A DNA stretch of 62,614 bases from a virus: positions 1-62,614 of IMG/VR virus record IMGVR_UViG_3300045961_000121. One strand, 5' to 3'. Of the stretch, positions 1 to 7,890 are shown in pieces (positions within the stretch are counted from its first letter, which is position 1; the number at the start of each line of letters is the position of its first letter). The notes under the pieces were generated by a model, which was given only the letters and a program-made list of their open reading frames with translations, had not been told where the DNA came from and did no database searches. The translations under genes were made by a program, and so were the position numbers.

Positions 1-126
1 TGGCCGACCTCGCCCGCCGCGCCGGGTGTGAGCCCGCCGACCTGCGGGAGAACCTGAGCCGCTACGCCAAGCCGCGCGGGAACCGGGCGAGGACGCTGCG
101 GACATGACCATCGACCCGGAGGCGTT
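1..126. repeat. Terminal repeat block A (left copy)
   Basis: This block is identical to 62365-62490. It shows that the window is a circular or circularly permuted genome opened inside the gene upstream of the large terminase. After base 126 the two copies diverge: here an HNH insertion follows, while the right copy continues directly into the terminase. The two copies rejoin at 588 and 62491. Confidence 0.95.
3..107 (+). CDS. Partial: C-terminal end of RHH-like protein upstream of terminase
   Basis: This is the last 34 codons of the protein encoded in full at 62094-62471; the 5' part is missing only because the window starts here. Its TGA overlaps the ATG at 104, which is the start codon of the uninterrupted terminase allele. 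See the full-length entry for its possible role. Confidence 0.8.
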   Translation, partial: ADLARRAGCEPADLRENLSRYAKPRGNRARTLRT

Positions 127-575
127 TGGTAAGATGGACCGTGGCTACCAAGAAGGCGCCGATCGTCGGGCGCGAGTACGCGATCAGCGACCTGTTCGAC
201 ATGCTGGAGGTCGCCGACTGCTGGCGCTTCGTCGGCCCGTTTGCCCCCACCCCGGAGGGCTACTTCCACCTCAACTGGAAGTGCCTGCCCGAGCGGTACG
301 CGCACCGCGCGGTGTGGACCCTGCTCGTGGGGCCCGTGCCCGATGGCATGGAGATCGACCACCTGTGCAGGATTCGGTCGTGCTGCAACCCGGATCACAT
401 GGAGATCGTCAGCCATGCCGAGAACATGCGCCGCCGTGGCAGTCAGGGGCTCTGCCGGGCTGGGCATCCGATGACCCCGGACAACGTGGTGCGCAACGGA
501 CGCCGCGCCAGTTCGCCGTCGCTGCTCTGCAAGAGGTGCCGACGTGAGTACCGGAAGAACCGAAGGGCCGCTTGA
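126..575 (+). CDS. HNH homing-type endonuclease inserted in the terminase start
   Basis: The protein has about 149 residues and an HNH_3-type core: Y-A-H-R, then E-I-D-H-L-C, then C-N-P-D-H, followed by a basic helix and a C-terminal Cys pair (C-K-R-C). Such enzymes nick or cut DNA and copy themselves into alleles lacking the insertion. The gene fills almost all of a 461-bp segment (127-587) absent from the right-end copy of the same locus. TTG at 126 lies on the insertion junction behind GGAGG; GTG at 141 gives a more typical N-terminus (M-A-T-K-K) and is an equally good start. There is no room for a group I intron core and 461 is not a multiple of three, so it is neither a splicing intron nor an intein. 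Its 3' end overlaps the relocated terminase start at 544. Confidence 0.85.
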   Translation: MVRWTVATKKAPIVGREYAISDLFDMLEVADCWRFVGPFAPTPEGYFHLNWKCLPERYAHRAVWTLLVGPVPDGMEIDHLCRIRSCCNPDHMEIVSHAENMRRRGSQGLCRAGHPMTPDNVVRNGRRASSPSLLCKRCRREYRKNRRAA

Positions 576-587
576 TCCGTCACTGTT
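127..587 (+). mobile_element. 461-bp HNH endonuclease insertion (allele-specific)
   Basis: The boundaries come from comparing the two ends of the window: 1-126 matches 62365-62490 and 588-711 matches 62491-62614 with nothing between them on the right. The insertion falls after codon 7-8 of the uninterrupted terminase (M-T-I-D-P-E-A-F). Its right end encodes D-P-S-L-F, closely echoing the displaced D-P-E-A-F. No clear target duplication is visible beyond a shared TT. Confidence 0.9.
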
Positions 588-1956
588 CAAGCGCTGGACC
601 CCCGCCGCGCAGGAGAAGGCGCTGGAGGCGCTGCGCGCCGCCCAGAACGACAACTGGCGCCCGTTCTACTGCCACGACCCCGCGTGCAACGGGATGCCGC
701 ACGACCGGTGGGAGTGGAACCACGCCCGCGCCGACCAGCGCCCGCCCACCGACCCGGACTGGCTGGTCTGGCTGCTCAAGTCCGGGCGCGGCTCGGGCAA
801 GACCCGGACCGGCACCGAGATGACCCACCGCGTCATCGAGAAGGTGCCCCGGATCGCGCTGATCGGGGCCACCGGCGCCGACGTGCGCGACATCATGCTG
901 GAGGGCGAGTCCGGCATCCTCAACGTGTACCCGCCGGGCAAGAAGCCGGTCCACGAGCCGTCGAAGCGCCGGGTCACCTTCCACAACGGGGCCGTGGCCA
1001 CCCTGTTCAGCGCCGAGGAACCCGACCGGCTGCGTGGCCCGGAGCACTACTGGGCGTGGTGCGACGAGGCCGCGCACTGGGCGCTCGTGCAGCAGGTGTG
1101 GGACAACCTGCTGTTCGGGCTGCGGCTCGGGGCCAAGCCCCGGATCGTGGTCACCACCACGCCCAAGCCGCGCCCGTGGCTCAAGGCCCTGATGAAGGAC
1201 CCGACCACCCGGATGTCGGTGGCCTCAACCTACGACAACCTCGCCAACCTGTCCTCGGTGTACCGCGACATCATCATCCCCAAGTACGAGGGCACCCGGC
1301 TGGGCCGTCAGGAGTTGAACGCCGAGGTGCTGGAGGATGTCGAGGGCGCCCTGTGGAACTGGGACATGATCGAGTCGCTGCGGTTCACCGACGCCCCGGA
1401 GCACATGGACCGGATCGTGGTCGCGGTGGACCCCGCCGGGTCGAAGAAGAAGAAGAACGACGAGACGGGCATCGTGGTGGTGGGCCGGTCCGGGGACCAC
1501 TTCTACGTGCTGGCCGACCGGTCCGGGCACTACTCGCCGAACGGGTGGGCGCGGGCGGTGATGGCCGCGTACGACGAGTTCAGCGCCGACGCGGTGATCG
1601 CCGAGACGAACTTCGGCGGCGAGATGGTCACCTCCAACCTGCGGGCCGCTGACTCGTTCCCCCGGATTCAGGAGGTCAACGCCAAGCGCGGCAAGGCGCT
1701 GCGCGCGGAGCCGGTCGTCGGGCAGTACGAGCGGAAGTTGGTGCACCACCCGCACGACGGGCTGCCGGAACTGGAGTCGCAGATGACCGAGTGGGTGCCG
1801 TATGAGGACACCGACTCCCCGGACCGGGTGGACGCGCTGGTGTACGGGGTCACGCATCTGGCCAAGGGCCTGCTCCCGGCTGGGATCAGCAGTCCGACGA
1901 ACCTCAAGCGCGACGCGGACGGGCGGCTGCGGGTCATCAAAGGCGGTGCCGCGTGA
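544..1956 (+). CDS. terL: Terminase large subunit (interrupted-allele form)
   Basis: This is the ATP-driven DNA packaging motor and headful or end nuclease, acting at the portal vertex. Over 470 residues a Walker A loop G-R-G-S-G-K-T lies at 81-87, a Walker B W-C-D-E at 172-175, and an RNase H-like nuclease domain has Asp296 (V-D-P-A-G) and a C-terminal Asp near 430 (P-D-R-V-D-A). In this allele translation must start at GTG 544 inside the 3' end of the HNH gene, because the insertion shifts the original ATG (104) out of frame. The first ten residues are therefore insertion-derived, and identity with the uninterrupted allele resumes at F-K-R-W. A strong match to actinophage terminases; certainty is high for function and moderate for the start. 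Confidence 0.95.
   Translation: MSTGRTEGPLDPSLFKRWTPAAQEKALEALRAAQNDNWRPFYCHDPACNGMPHDRWEWNHARADQRPPTDPDWLVWLLKSGRGSGKTRTGTEMTHRVIEKVPRIALIGATGADVRDIMLEGESGILNVYPPGKKPVHEPSKRRVTFHNGAVATLFSAEEPDRLRGPEHYWAWCDEAAHWALVQQVWDNLLFGLRLGAKPRIVVTTTPKPRPWLKALMKDPTTRMSVASTYDNLANLSSVYRDIIIPKYEGTRLGRQELNAEVLEDVEGALWNWDMIESLRFTDAPEHMDRIVVAVDPAGSKKKKNDETGIVVVGRSGDHFYVLADRSGHYSPNGWARAVMAAYDEFSADAVIAETNFGGEMVTSNLRAADSFPRIQEVNAKRGKALRAEPVVGQYERKLVHHPHDGLPELESQMTEWVPYEDTDSPDRVDALVYGVTHLAKGLLPAGISSPTNLKRDADGRLRVIKGGAA
588..711. repeat. Terminal repeat block B (left copy)
   Basis: This block is identical to 62491-62614 and lies inside the terminase gene. On the right it follows block A directly; here 461 bp of HNH DNA separates the two. 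Confidence 0.95.
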
Positions 1957-1989
1957 GGTCCGACTGCCATACTCCTCACGGGAGGTTCG

Positions 1990-2313
1990 ATGTGGGGCGT
2001 TGACTGGCCGACGCTGCTGGCCGCTGTCGTGGTCGGCACCCTCGGCGTCTCCCGCCTCACCCGCTTGGTCGTCGATGACGACTGGCCGCCGATGCTGTGG
2101 TTCCGCAGGGTGTGGGACCGGGTGTGGAAGCAGTCCCCGTGGGTCGCGCTCATCGAGTGCCCGTTCTGCGTGGCCCCTTACTTCGCCGCCGCGAGCATCG
2201 CGTGGGCGATCCTGTCCGACTTGCACTGGTCATGGTGGCTGTTCCATGGCTGGCTGGCGGTCGCGTATCTCGCAGCCATGCTGAATGTCCGCGACATCCC
2301 ACCGGAGGCATGA
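1990..2313 (+). CDS. Small membrane protein, DUF1360-like
   Basis: The 107-residue protein has a membrane segment at the N-terminus (L-L-A-A-V-V-V-G-T-L), a central E-C-P-F-C-V-A-P motif and a second hydrophobic half. The Cys pair preceding a membrane segment resembles DUF1360-type proteins found near the packaging genes of actinophages. It sits between terminase and portal with GGGAGG upstream, and its stop is two bases before the portal start. The function is unknown; a role in packaging at the membrane is only a guess. Confidence 0.75.
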   Translation: MWGVDWPTLLAAVVVGTLGVSRLTRLVVDDDWPPMLWFRRVWDRVWKQSPWVALIECPFCVAPYFAAASIAWAILSDLHWSWWLFHGWLAVAYLAAMLNVRDIPPEA

Positions 2314-2314
2314 C

Positions 2315-4087
2315 ATGGCCCGTACCCGCACCCGACCCGCCCCGGTGCCGGAGCACAACTCGCTGATCGCCAGCGCCCTGCGGATGCCGCCGGTGCAGCG
2401 CAACGCCGTCGGCAAGGCTCAGGCGTGGCAGGCCGAGGCGTGGCAGTTCTACGACCGGGTGGCCGAACTGCGGTTCGTGGCCAACTGGGTCGGCAACGTC
2501 ATGTCGCGGGCCAAGTTGGTCGTCGCCAAGCGGGTCGAGGACACCCTCGTGGTCCAGCACGACGGCGAGGCGGTCGAGGCGCTGGCCGCGTACCACGGCG
2601 GGTTGCAGGGACAGCAGCAGATGCTCCAGCAGGCCGGGGTGCACCTGACCGTCGCGGGCGAGTTCTACGACGTGATGCTCAAGGACATGTGGGCGGTGCT
2701 GGCCAACGACAAGGTGAACGGCACCTCCGGGTCGCTGACCTGCGACCTCGGGGACGGCAACCGGACCCCGATCCAGTCGAAGAAGGACATGGCCATCCGG
2801 GTGTGGACGCCGCACCCCCGCGAGCCGCTGCGCGCCGACTCCCCCACCCAGTCGAACCGGGGCACGCTGGCCGAGATCGCCACCCTGTCGGACCACATCG
2901 CTGCGCAGTTGGAGTCCCGGCTGGCCGGTGCGGGCATCCTGTGGGTGCCCAGCGAGATCACCTTCCCCACCCCGAAGGAGGCCGACCCGTCGGCATCGGT
3001 GGCCGATCAGTTCATGGCCGTGCTCGGCGAGGCGATGGTCACCCCGATCAAGGACCGCGCGTCGGCCAGCGCGATCGTGCCGATCGTGGTCACCGCCCCG
3101 GGCGAGTATCTGGAGAAGGCCCGGCACATGACCTTCTGGTCGGAGTTGGACGCCGAGACGATCAACATGCGCGACAACGCGGTGAAGCGGCTGGCCATCG
3201 GTCTCGACACCCCGCCCGAGGTGCTGCTCGGCATGGGCGACAGCAACCACTGGAACGCGTGGCTGGTGGACGAGGCCGCGATCAAGAGCCATCTGGAGCC
3301 CCGGTTGCAGGTGATCTGCCACGCGCTGACCGACGCGTACCTGCGTCCGGCGCTGACCGGCGCCTCGGACGCCGAGGACTACTACGTGCTGGCCGACACC
3401 TCCGACATCCGGCTGCGCCCGAACCGGTCGCGGGAGGCCGTGGAACTCTACGACCGGGGCGAACTGTCGGGCACGGCGCTGCGCCGGGAGACGGGGTTCC
3501 TCCCCGAGGACGAGCCCAAGGGCGAGGAGGAGCGCGAGTGGCTGCTGCGCCGGATCGCCTCCGGCTCGACCAGCCCGGAGCAGACGCAGGCCGCGCTCCG
3601 GCTGCTCGGCGCAGACCTCGGCCCGCTGCCGATCGAGGGCGAGATGCAGCCCCAGCCGACGATCCCGCCGGTGCTGCAACCACGCCGGTCACTGGAGGGC
3701 CACCCGGAGCACCGGGTGCCCGACCTCCAGCGGTCCACGAAGGACCGGGAGTCCCGCGAGGGCATGATCGCTGCCGCCGACGCGCTGGTCTACCGGGCGC
3801 TGGAGCGGGTCGGCAACCGGCTGTGCAACGGGACGATGAAGGCCCAGTTGGCCGACACGCCGTCGCACTGGCGCTACATGTACGTGGACACGGTGCCGGA
3901 GAATGCTGTCGATGGCGCGTGGGCGTTCGCCGCTGAGGTGCTTGAGGCAACAGGCAGCCCAGTGGACACCGCCCGCATCTGTGCGGCCATCGACGGGTAC
4001 GTCCGGTTCATCATCAACGACCAGCGCAAGCACCATCGGGACCTGCTGGAGGCCGCGCTGATTGCCGCCGGAGTGGTTGACCCGTGA
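2315..4087 (+). CDS. Portal protein
   Basis: The portal is the dodecameric ring at the head vertex through which DNA is packaged and ejected. The 590-residue product has the size, position (after terminase, before MuF/protease) and sequence character of gp6/SPP1-type actinophage portals, including a central T-P-P-E-V-L-L-G-M-G-D loop and an acidic, Pro-rich tail. The ATG at 2315 is preceded by GGAGG and chosen over an upstream in-frame ATG that overlaps the previous gene. The stop overlaps the next gene's GTG (GTGA), indicating translational coupling. Confidence 0.9.
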   Translation: MARTRTRPAPVPEHNSLIASALRMPPVQRNAVGKAQAWQAEAWQFYDRVAELRFVANWVGNVMSRAKLVVAKRVEDTLVVQHDGEAVEALAAYHGGLQGQQQMLQQAGVHLTVAGEFYDVMLKDMWAVLANDKVNGTSGSLTCDLGDGNRTPIQSKKDMAIRVWTPHPREPLRADSPTQSNRGTLAEIATLSDHIAAQLESRLAGAGILWVPSEITFPTPKEADPSASVADQFMAVLGEAMVTPIKDRASASAIVPIVVTAPGEYLEKARHMTFWSELDAETINMRDNAVKRLAIGLDTPPEVLLGMGDSNHWNAWLVDEAAIKSHLEPRLQVICHALTDAYLRPALTGASDAEDYYVLADTSDIRLRPNRSREAVELYDRGELSGTALRRETGFLPEDEPKGEEEREWLLRRIASGSTSPEQTQAALRLLGADLGPLPIEGEMQPQPTIPPVLQPRRSLEGHPEHRVPDLQRSTKDRESREGMIAAADALVYRALERVGNRLCNGTMKAQLADTPSHWRYMYVDTVPENAVDGAWAFAAEVLEATGSPVDTARICAAIDGYVRFIINDQRKHHRDLLEAALIAAGVVDP

Positions 4088-4338
4088 CCTCGTGGTGGTC
4101 ATGGGTCCTGACCGCCGTCGGCGTCACCGGCCTGTACTTCGCAGGCAAGAAGGTGTGGTGGGCGTGGCTCATCGGGCTGGGCGCGCAGGTGCTCTGGATC
4201 GCGTACGCGGTTGCGACCCGGCAGTACGGGTTCGTTGTCTCGGCGTTCGCCTACGGCTGGGTCTATGCCCGCAATGCAAGACTGTGGTGGGTGGGCCACC
4301 ACGACGATCGGAGCGACGATGAGCGAGTCAGCGCGTGA
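4084..4338 (+). CDS. Small two-pass membrane protein
   Basis: The 84-residue, Trp/Tyr-rich protein has two hydrophobic stretches (about residues 4-20 and 25-55) and a charged C-terminus. It overlaps the portal stop by four bases and runs into the start of the head polyprotein, so it is translationally coupled at both ends. Similar tiny membrane proteins occur beside portals in actinophages. It lies too early in the operon to be an obvious holin. Function unknown. Confidence 0.7.
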   Translation: MTSWWSWVLTAVGVTGLYFAGKKVWWAWLIGLGAQVLWIAYAVATRQYGFVVSAFAYGWVYARNARLWWVGHHDDRSDDERVSA

Positions 4339-7300
4339 GGAGTTCCGTGTCTCCCGGCTCAAGGAGATGGACCGGGTGTCCGCCGAGTTGTTCGGTGCGA
4401 TCGACCAAGCCCTAACCGCTGGGCTGACAGGTGAGGACTTCGCTAACGCGATCGACTCCGCGCTGTACGCCGCGTTCCTCGTGCAGTACGAGGCCGAGGG
4501 GATGTCCCCGTTCGCCCTGTACGACAACCCGCGCCGGGCGTGGGAGTGGTTCGCCAAGCGGGTCCGGCGCGGGCTGGAGGCGGTGACCGATACGTCGGAG
4601 GCCAAGCGGATTGCCGACTGGCTGGGCACCGCCGTGGTCAACGGGGCCAAGATGGCCGGGACGCAGAGCGAGGGCGGCAAGATGTGGCTGTCCCGCCGGG
4701 ACGCGAAGGTGCGCCCTTTCCACGTCGAGGCCGACGGGCAGGTCGTCGGCTGGGGCGAGCCGTTCATCGTGTGCGGGGAGATCGGGATGTTGTTCCCCGG
4801 CGACCCGGTGGGTGACCCGGAGTGCTGGCTGAACTGCCGGTGCGTCGCGGCGCCCGCCGTGCTGGAGGAGACGCTGACCGCCGCCGCCCATGACGCGATC
4901 TTCTACGAGGGGCGCCGGACCCCGGAGATCGTGCCGAAGGGGCAGCCCGGGAAGAAGGGCGGCGCGGGGACGAAGGCCGGGAAGGTGGTCAAGCGCCGAC
5001 CGCTGACCGCCGATGAGGAGAAGCGGATCAGGGACGGGAAGTGGCTGCGGGTGAACCGGGACGGGAAGAAGCCCGGCCAGCCCGGGTACATGGAGCGCAA
5101 GTCGAAGGTGCGCCCGCAGAACAACGCGGTCGAGGGTGAGGAGTTCGCCGCCGACTCCAACGCGACCGGCAAGGTCATCGTGGCCATTCCAACGCAGGAC
5201 GATCCGATTTGGGATGCGTCCAGCGAGCCGGTCCCGCACATGACGATGATCTGGCTGGGCAAGCAGGAGTTCACCCCCGAGGACTGGGGAGCCATCCTCG
5301 GTGCCGTCCAGTCGGCTGCCGAGCAGTTCGGTGAGATCGAGGGTCCGCAGGAGTTGGCCGTGACCAGCCGGGAGCCGCTGGGTGACGACAACGCCGACGT
5401 GCTGATGCTCGACGCGGGTCGGATGGCCGCGCTGCGGAACTACATGCTGACCCACGAGACGATCCGCCGGGCGTACGAGGCGGTGGACCAGTACCCGAAG
5501 TGGACGCCGCACGTCACGCTCGGTTACCCGGAAACCCCGGCGAAGGGCGAGCCGGGTGAGACGATTCGGTTCGATCGTCTGGCAGTCTGGGACGGTGACT
5601 ACGAGGGTGAGGAGTACCCGATGAGCGTCGCGGTCGAGGAAGATGTGCCCGTCGTGGACGAGGATGAGCCGATTTCCCACGGTGGGAACCCGGAAGATGA
5701 GGACTGGTCGGTGGAGCCGGTGCCGTGGAACGGCGTGCTGGCTCCCGAGGGCATCCCGTCCGGTGACGGGCGCCGGTTCGCGCCGGGCGCGCTGGAGTGG
5801 CGCGACCTACCGATCCCGCTGCTGTGGCAGAAGTCGAACGGCATGGGTCACGAGGGCGCGGTCATCGTCGGCCAGATCAACCGCATCTGGCGGGACAACC
5901 ACCTGCTGCGCGGGGCCGGGTTCTTCGCCGACACCCCGGAGGCCGATGAGGTGATCGGGCTGTACGCCGAGGGTCACGCGCGCGGAGTGTCGGTGGACGT
6001 GGACAGCGCGGAGATGGCGGTGGAGGACGAGGAGGCGCAGTCGATCCTGTTCAACAAGGGCCGGATCAGCGCCGCCACGCTGTGCGCGATCCCCGCGTTC
6101 GCCGAGGCGTACGTCGTGCTGGGCGAGTGGGTGGAGCCCGAGGCGGACTCGATGTTCGCTGCGCTGGTCACCCCGGAGGAGTTCCGGGCCAGCGTGAACT
6201 CGCCGACCGGGCCGGTGACCGGCGGGGAGGACGTGCCGCTGCCGTTCCGCGAGTACGACACCGAGTCGCGCAAGCGGATGGCCAAGGAGGGTGTCGCCAT
6301 GCCCGACGGGTCCTACCCGATCGCGGACGAGGAGGACTTGCGCAACGCGATCCAAGCGATCGGTCGGGCCAAGGACCCGAAGGCCGCACGGGCGCACATC
6401 AAGAAGCGGGCGAAGGCGCTGGGCAAGGGCGACGTGGTGCCGGAGGGCTGGTCCGATGAGGGTGCCCTGCTCTGCGCGTGCCGTGGCTGCGACACCTTCG
6501 ACTGCGGCGAGGACGGCTGCTCCTGCTGCTGGTCCTACAACGACAGCGACGCTCCGGTGTTCGCGCCGGAGTACCCGAGGGGAGAGCCGGTGGCCGCATC
6601 AGCCGCCGAGTTCAAGCGCGGGCCGGGCTGGGTCACCGACCCGGTGGCGACGAAGCGCATCCACGACTACTGGACCAAGCCCGGTGAGGAGGGTTACGCG
6701 AAGATCGGCTGGGGCACCCCGGGCGACTTCCGGCGGCTGCGCGCGCATCTGGCCAAGTACATCGGCCCGCAGTTCCTCAACCGGACCGTGGCGCAGTGGC
6801 ACCACGACGCGCTGGGCTACTGGCCGGGCGAGAAGGGCAAGCCGGGCAACCCGATGGCCCTCGGTGCCCCGTCCCCGGCGCTGCACCTCGTGGCCGCTGG
6901 CGGCTGGTGCGCCCCGTCGGAGTGGTTCGATGACCCGTCGCTGGAGGGTCCGACCGCGCTGACGATCACCGACGAAGGTCGGGTGTTCGGCCATCTGGCG
7001 ACGTGGGGCACCTGCCACATCGGCATCCCCGGAGTGTGCACCGAGCCGCCGACCTCGCAGACCGACTACGCCTACTTCATGACCGGCAGCGTGCGGACCG
7101 CCGAGGGCACCGACGTGGCCGTCGGCCAGATCACCATGGGCACCGGCCACGCGAGCACCGCGCGCGGGGTCAGCGCCCGGCAGGCCGCAGCCCACTACGA
7201 CAACACCGGCACGGCGGTGGCCGACATCCGGGTGGGGCAGGACGACTTCGGCATCTGGGTGGCCGGGGCCATGCGCCCGAGTGCGACCGAGGAGCAGCGG

Positions 7301-7624
7301 CACGCGCTGCGCGCCGGGGCGCTGTCCGGGGACTGGCGGGCGATCGGCGGCAATCTGGAACTGGTCGCCGCGCTGGCCGTCAACGTGCCCGGGTTCCCGA
7401 TCCCACGAGTGTCGCTGGCGGCGTCCGGGGACCGGCAGGAGTCGCTGGTCGCGGCGGGCATCGTCATGGCCGAGTCCGGCACCGAGGACGACGTGGCCGA
7501 CTTCGTGAGGGCTGTGGCCGATGAGGTGGAGGCGAGGGCCGCGCGACGTGCGCGGGCGGCGGCGCTGCTGGACGATACGAGGGCGCTGCGGGTTGCCGCG
7601 CTCAGGAACAAGGTGGAGGGCTGA
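4319..7624 (+). CDS. MuF-like head morphogenesis / 2H phosphoesterase / prohead protease polyprotein
   Basis: The protein has 1101 residues from the ATG at 4319. Domains in order are: MuF-like head morphogenesis (about 1-185, ending in the typical C-W-L-N-C-R-C); a basic linker; a 2H phosphoesterase-like domain with two H-x-T motifs, His307-M-Thr309 and His398-V-Thr400; an HK97-type prohead protease (about 465-625) with likely catalytic His511 and Ser558; a DUF6582-like stretch (about 650-705, M-P-D-G-S-Y-P-I); a Cys-rich linker; a conserved W-V-T-D-P-V-A-T-K-R-I-H-D-Y-W region; and a 240-residue C-terminal domain beginning V-A-A-G-G-W-C-A-P-S-E. MuF-protease fusions are known in actinophages, where the protease trims the capsid. 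The 2H domain is unusual here. A palindrome copy (5674) lies between the 2H and protease parts. Confidence 0.85.
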   Translation: MSESAREEFRVSRLKEMDRVSAELFGAIDQALTAGLTGEDFANAIDSALYAAFLVQYEAEGMSPFALYDNPRRAWEWFAKRVRRGLEAVTDTSEAKRIADWLGTAVVNGAKMAGTQSEGGKMWLSRRDAKVRPFHVEADGQVVGWGEPFIVCGEIGMLFPGDPVGDPECWLNCRCVAAPAVLEETLTAAAHDAIFYEGRRTPEIVPKGQPGKKGGAGTKAGKVVKRRPLTADEEKRIRDGKWLRVNRDGKKPGQPGYMERKSKVRPQNNAVEGEEFAADSNATGKVIVAIPTQDDPIWDASSEPVPHMTMIWLGKQEFTPEDWGAILGAVQSAAEQFGEIEGPQELAVTSREPLGDDNADVLMLDAGRMAALRNYMLTHETIRRAYEAVDQYPKWTPHVTLGYPETPAKGEPGETIRFDRLAVWDGDYEGEEYPMSVAVEEDVPVVDEDEPISHGGNPEDEDWSVEPVPWNGVLAPEGIPSGDGRRFAPGALEWRDLPIPLLWQKSNGMGHEGAVIVGQINRIWRDNHLLRGAGFFADTPEADEVIGLYAEGHARGVSVDVDSAEMAVEDEEAQSILFNKGRISAATLCAIPAFAEAYVVLGEWVEPEADSMFAALVTPEEFRASVNSPTGPVTGGEDVPLPFREYDTESRKRMAKEGVAMPDGSYPIADEEDLRNAIQAIGRAKDPKAARAHIKKRAKALGKGDVVPEGWSDEGALLCACRGCDTFDCGEDGCSCCWSYNDSDAPVFAPEYPRGEPVAASAAEFKRGPGWVTDPVATKRIHDYWTKPGEEGYAKIGWGTPGDFRRLRAHLAKYIGPQFLNRTVAQWHHDALGYWPGEKGKPGNPMALGAPSPALHLVAAGGWCAPSEWFDDPSLEGPTALTITDEGRVFGHLATWGTCHIGIPGVCTEPPTSQTDYAYFMTGSVRTAEGTDVAVGQITMGTGHASTARGVSARQAAAHYDNTGTAVADIRVGQDDFGIWVAGAMRPSATEEQRHALRAGALSGDWRAIGGNLELVAALAVNVPGFPIPRVSLAASGDRQESLVAAGIVMAESGTEDDVADFVRAVADEVEARAARRARAAALLDDTRALRVAALRNKVEG
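5674..5688. promoter_or_regulatory. Dispersed palindrome, candidate operator 1
   Basis: TTCCCAC-G-GTGGGAA, inside the head polyprotein gene between its 2H and protease domains; read as I-S-H-G-G. Confidence 0.6.
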
Positions 7625-7625
7625 C

Positions 7626-7772
7626 ATGGGGTGCGGGTGCAACAGCGGCAAGAACAAGCAGCAGTACGAGGTGGTTGCCGCTGACGGCAAGGTGACCGTC
7701 GTGGACTCCCGCACTGCCGCGCTCGCGCTGGTGCGCAAGACCGGCGGATCGTGGCGTCCGAAGGCCAGTTGA
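7626..7772 (+). CDS. Small Cys-rich head-operon protein
   Basis: The 48-residue protein starts M-G-C-G-C-N and has a Y-x-V-V-A-A-D-G-K-V-T-V-V-D core. Similar mini-proteins between protease and capsid genes are common in actinophages, but I know of no assigned role. It begins two bases after the polyprotein stop. The M-x-C-G-C opening recurs in the fibre-region protein at 36105. Confidence 0.65.
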   Translation: MGCGCNSGKNKQQYEVVAADGKVTVVDSRTAALALVRKTGGSWRPKAS

Positions 7773-7890
7773 TGCAAACTGCTGGCGTCATGTTGTAACG
7801 TCAGCGTCAGCGCGCGCATGGAGTAGCCCTGCGAGCGGCCTCTCGGAGCAGAGGAGCGACCTAGCCGTTCCTAGAACCGGGAGAGCCACC
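7773..7890 (+). promoter_or_regulatory. Leader region ahead of the major capsid gene
   Basis: This 118-bp gap is unusually long for this operon. It holds a GTCAGC tandem repeat near 7800 and a small hairpin CCTCT-(6)-AGAGG at 7839-7854, then a GGGAGAG ribosome-binding site. It may carry a capsid-specific promoter or an mRNA stabilising element, as expected for the most highly made protein; no clear -10/-35 pair is visible. Confidence 0.35.

Noticed and set aside
127-587. Group I intron or intein in terL
   Set aside because: The segment is 461 bp and almost filled by the HNH frame, leaving no intron core; the exon end is not a U before and G after in any consistent alignment; and 461 is not a multiple of three, which excludes an intein.
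4084-4338. Holin
   Set aside because: Two-pass and small, but located in the head operon far from the endolysin; the proteins at 32049 and 32371 are better placed.
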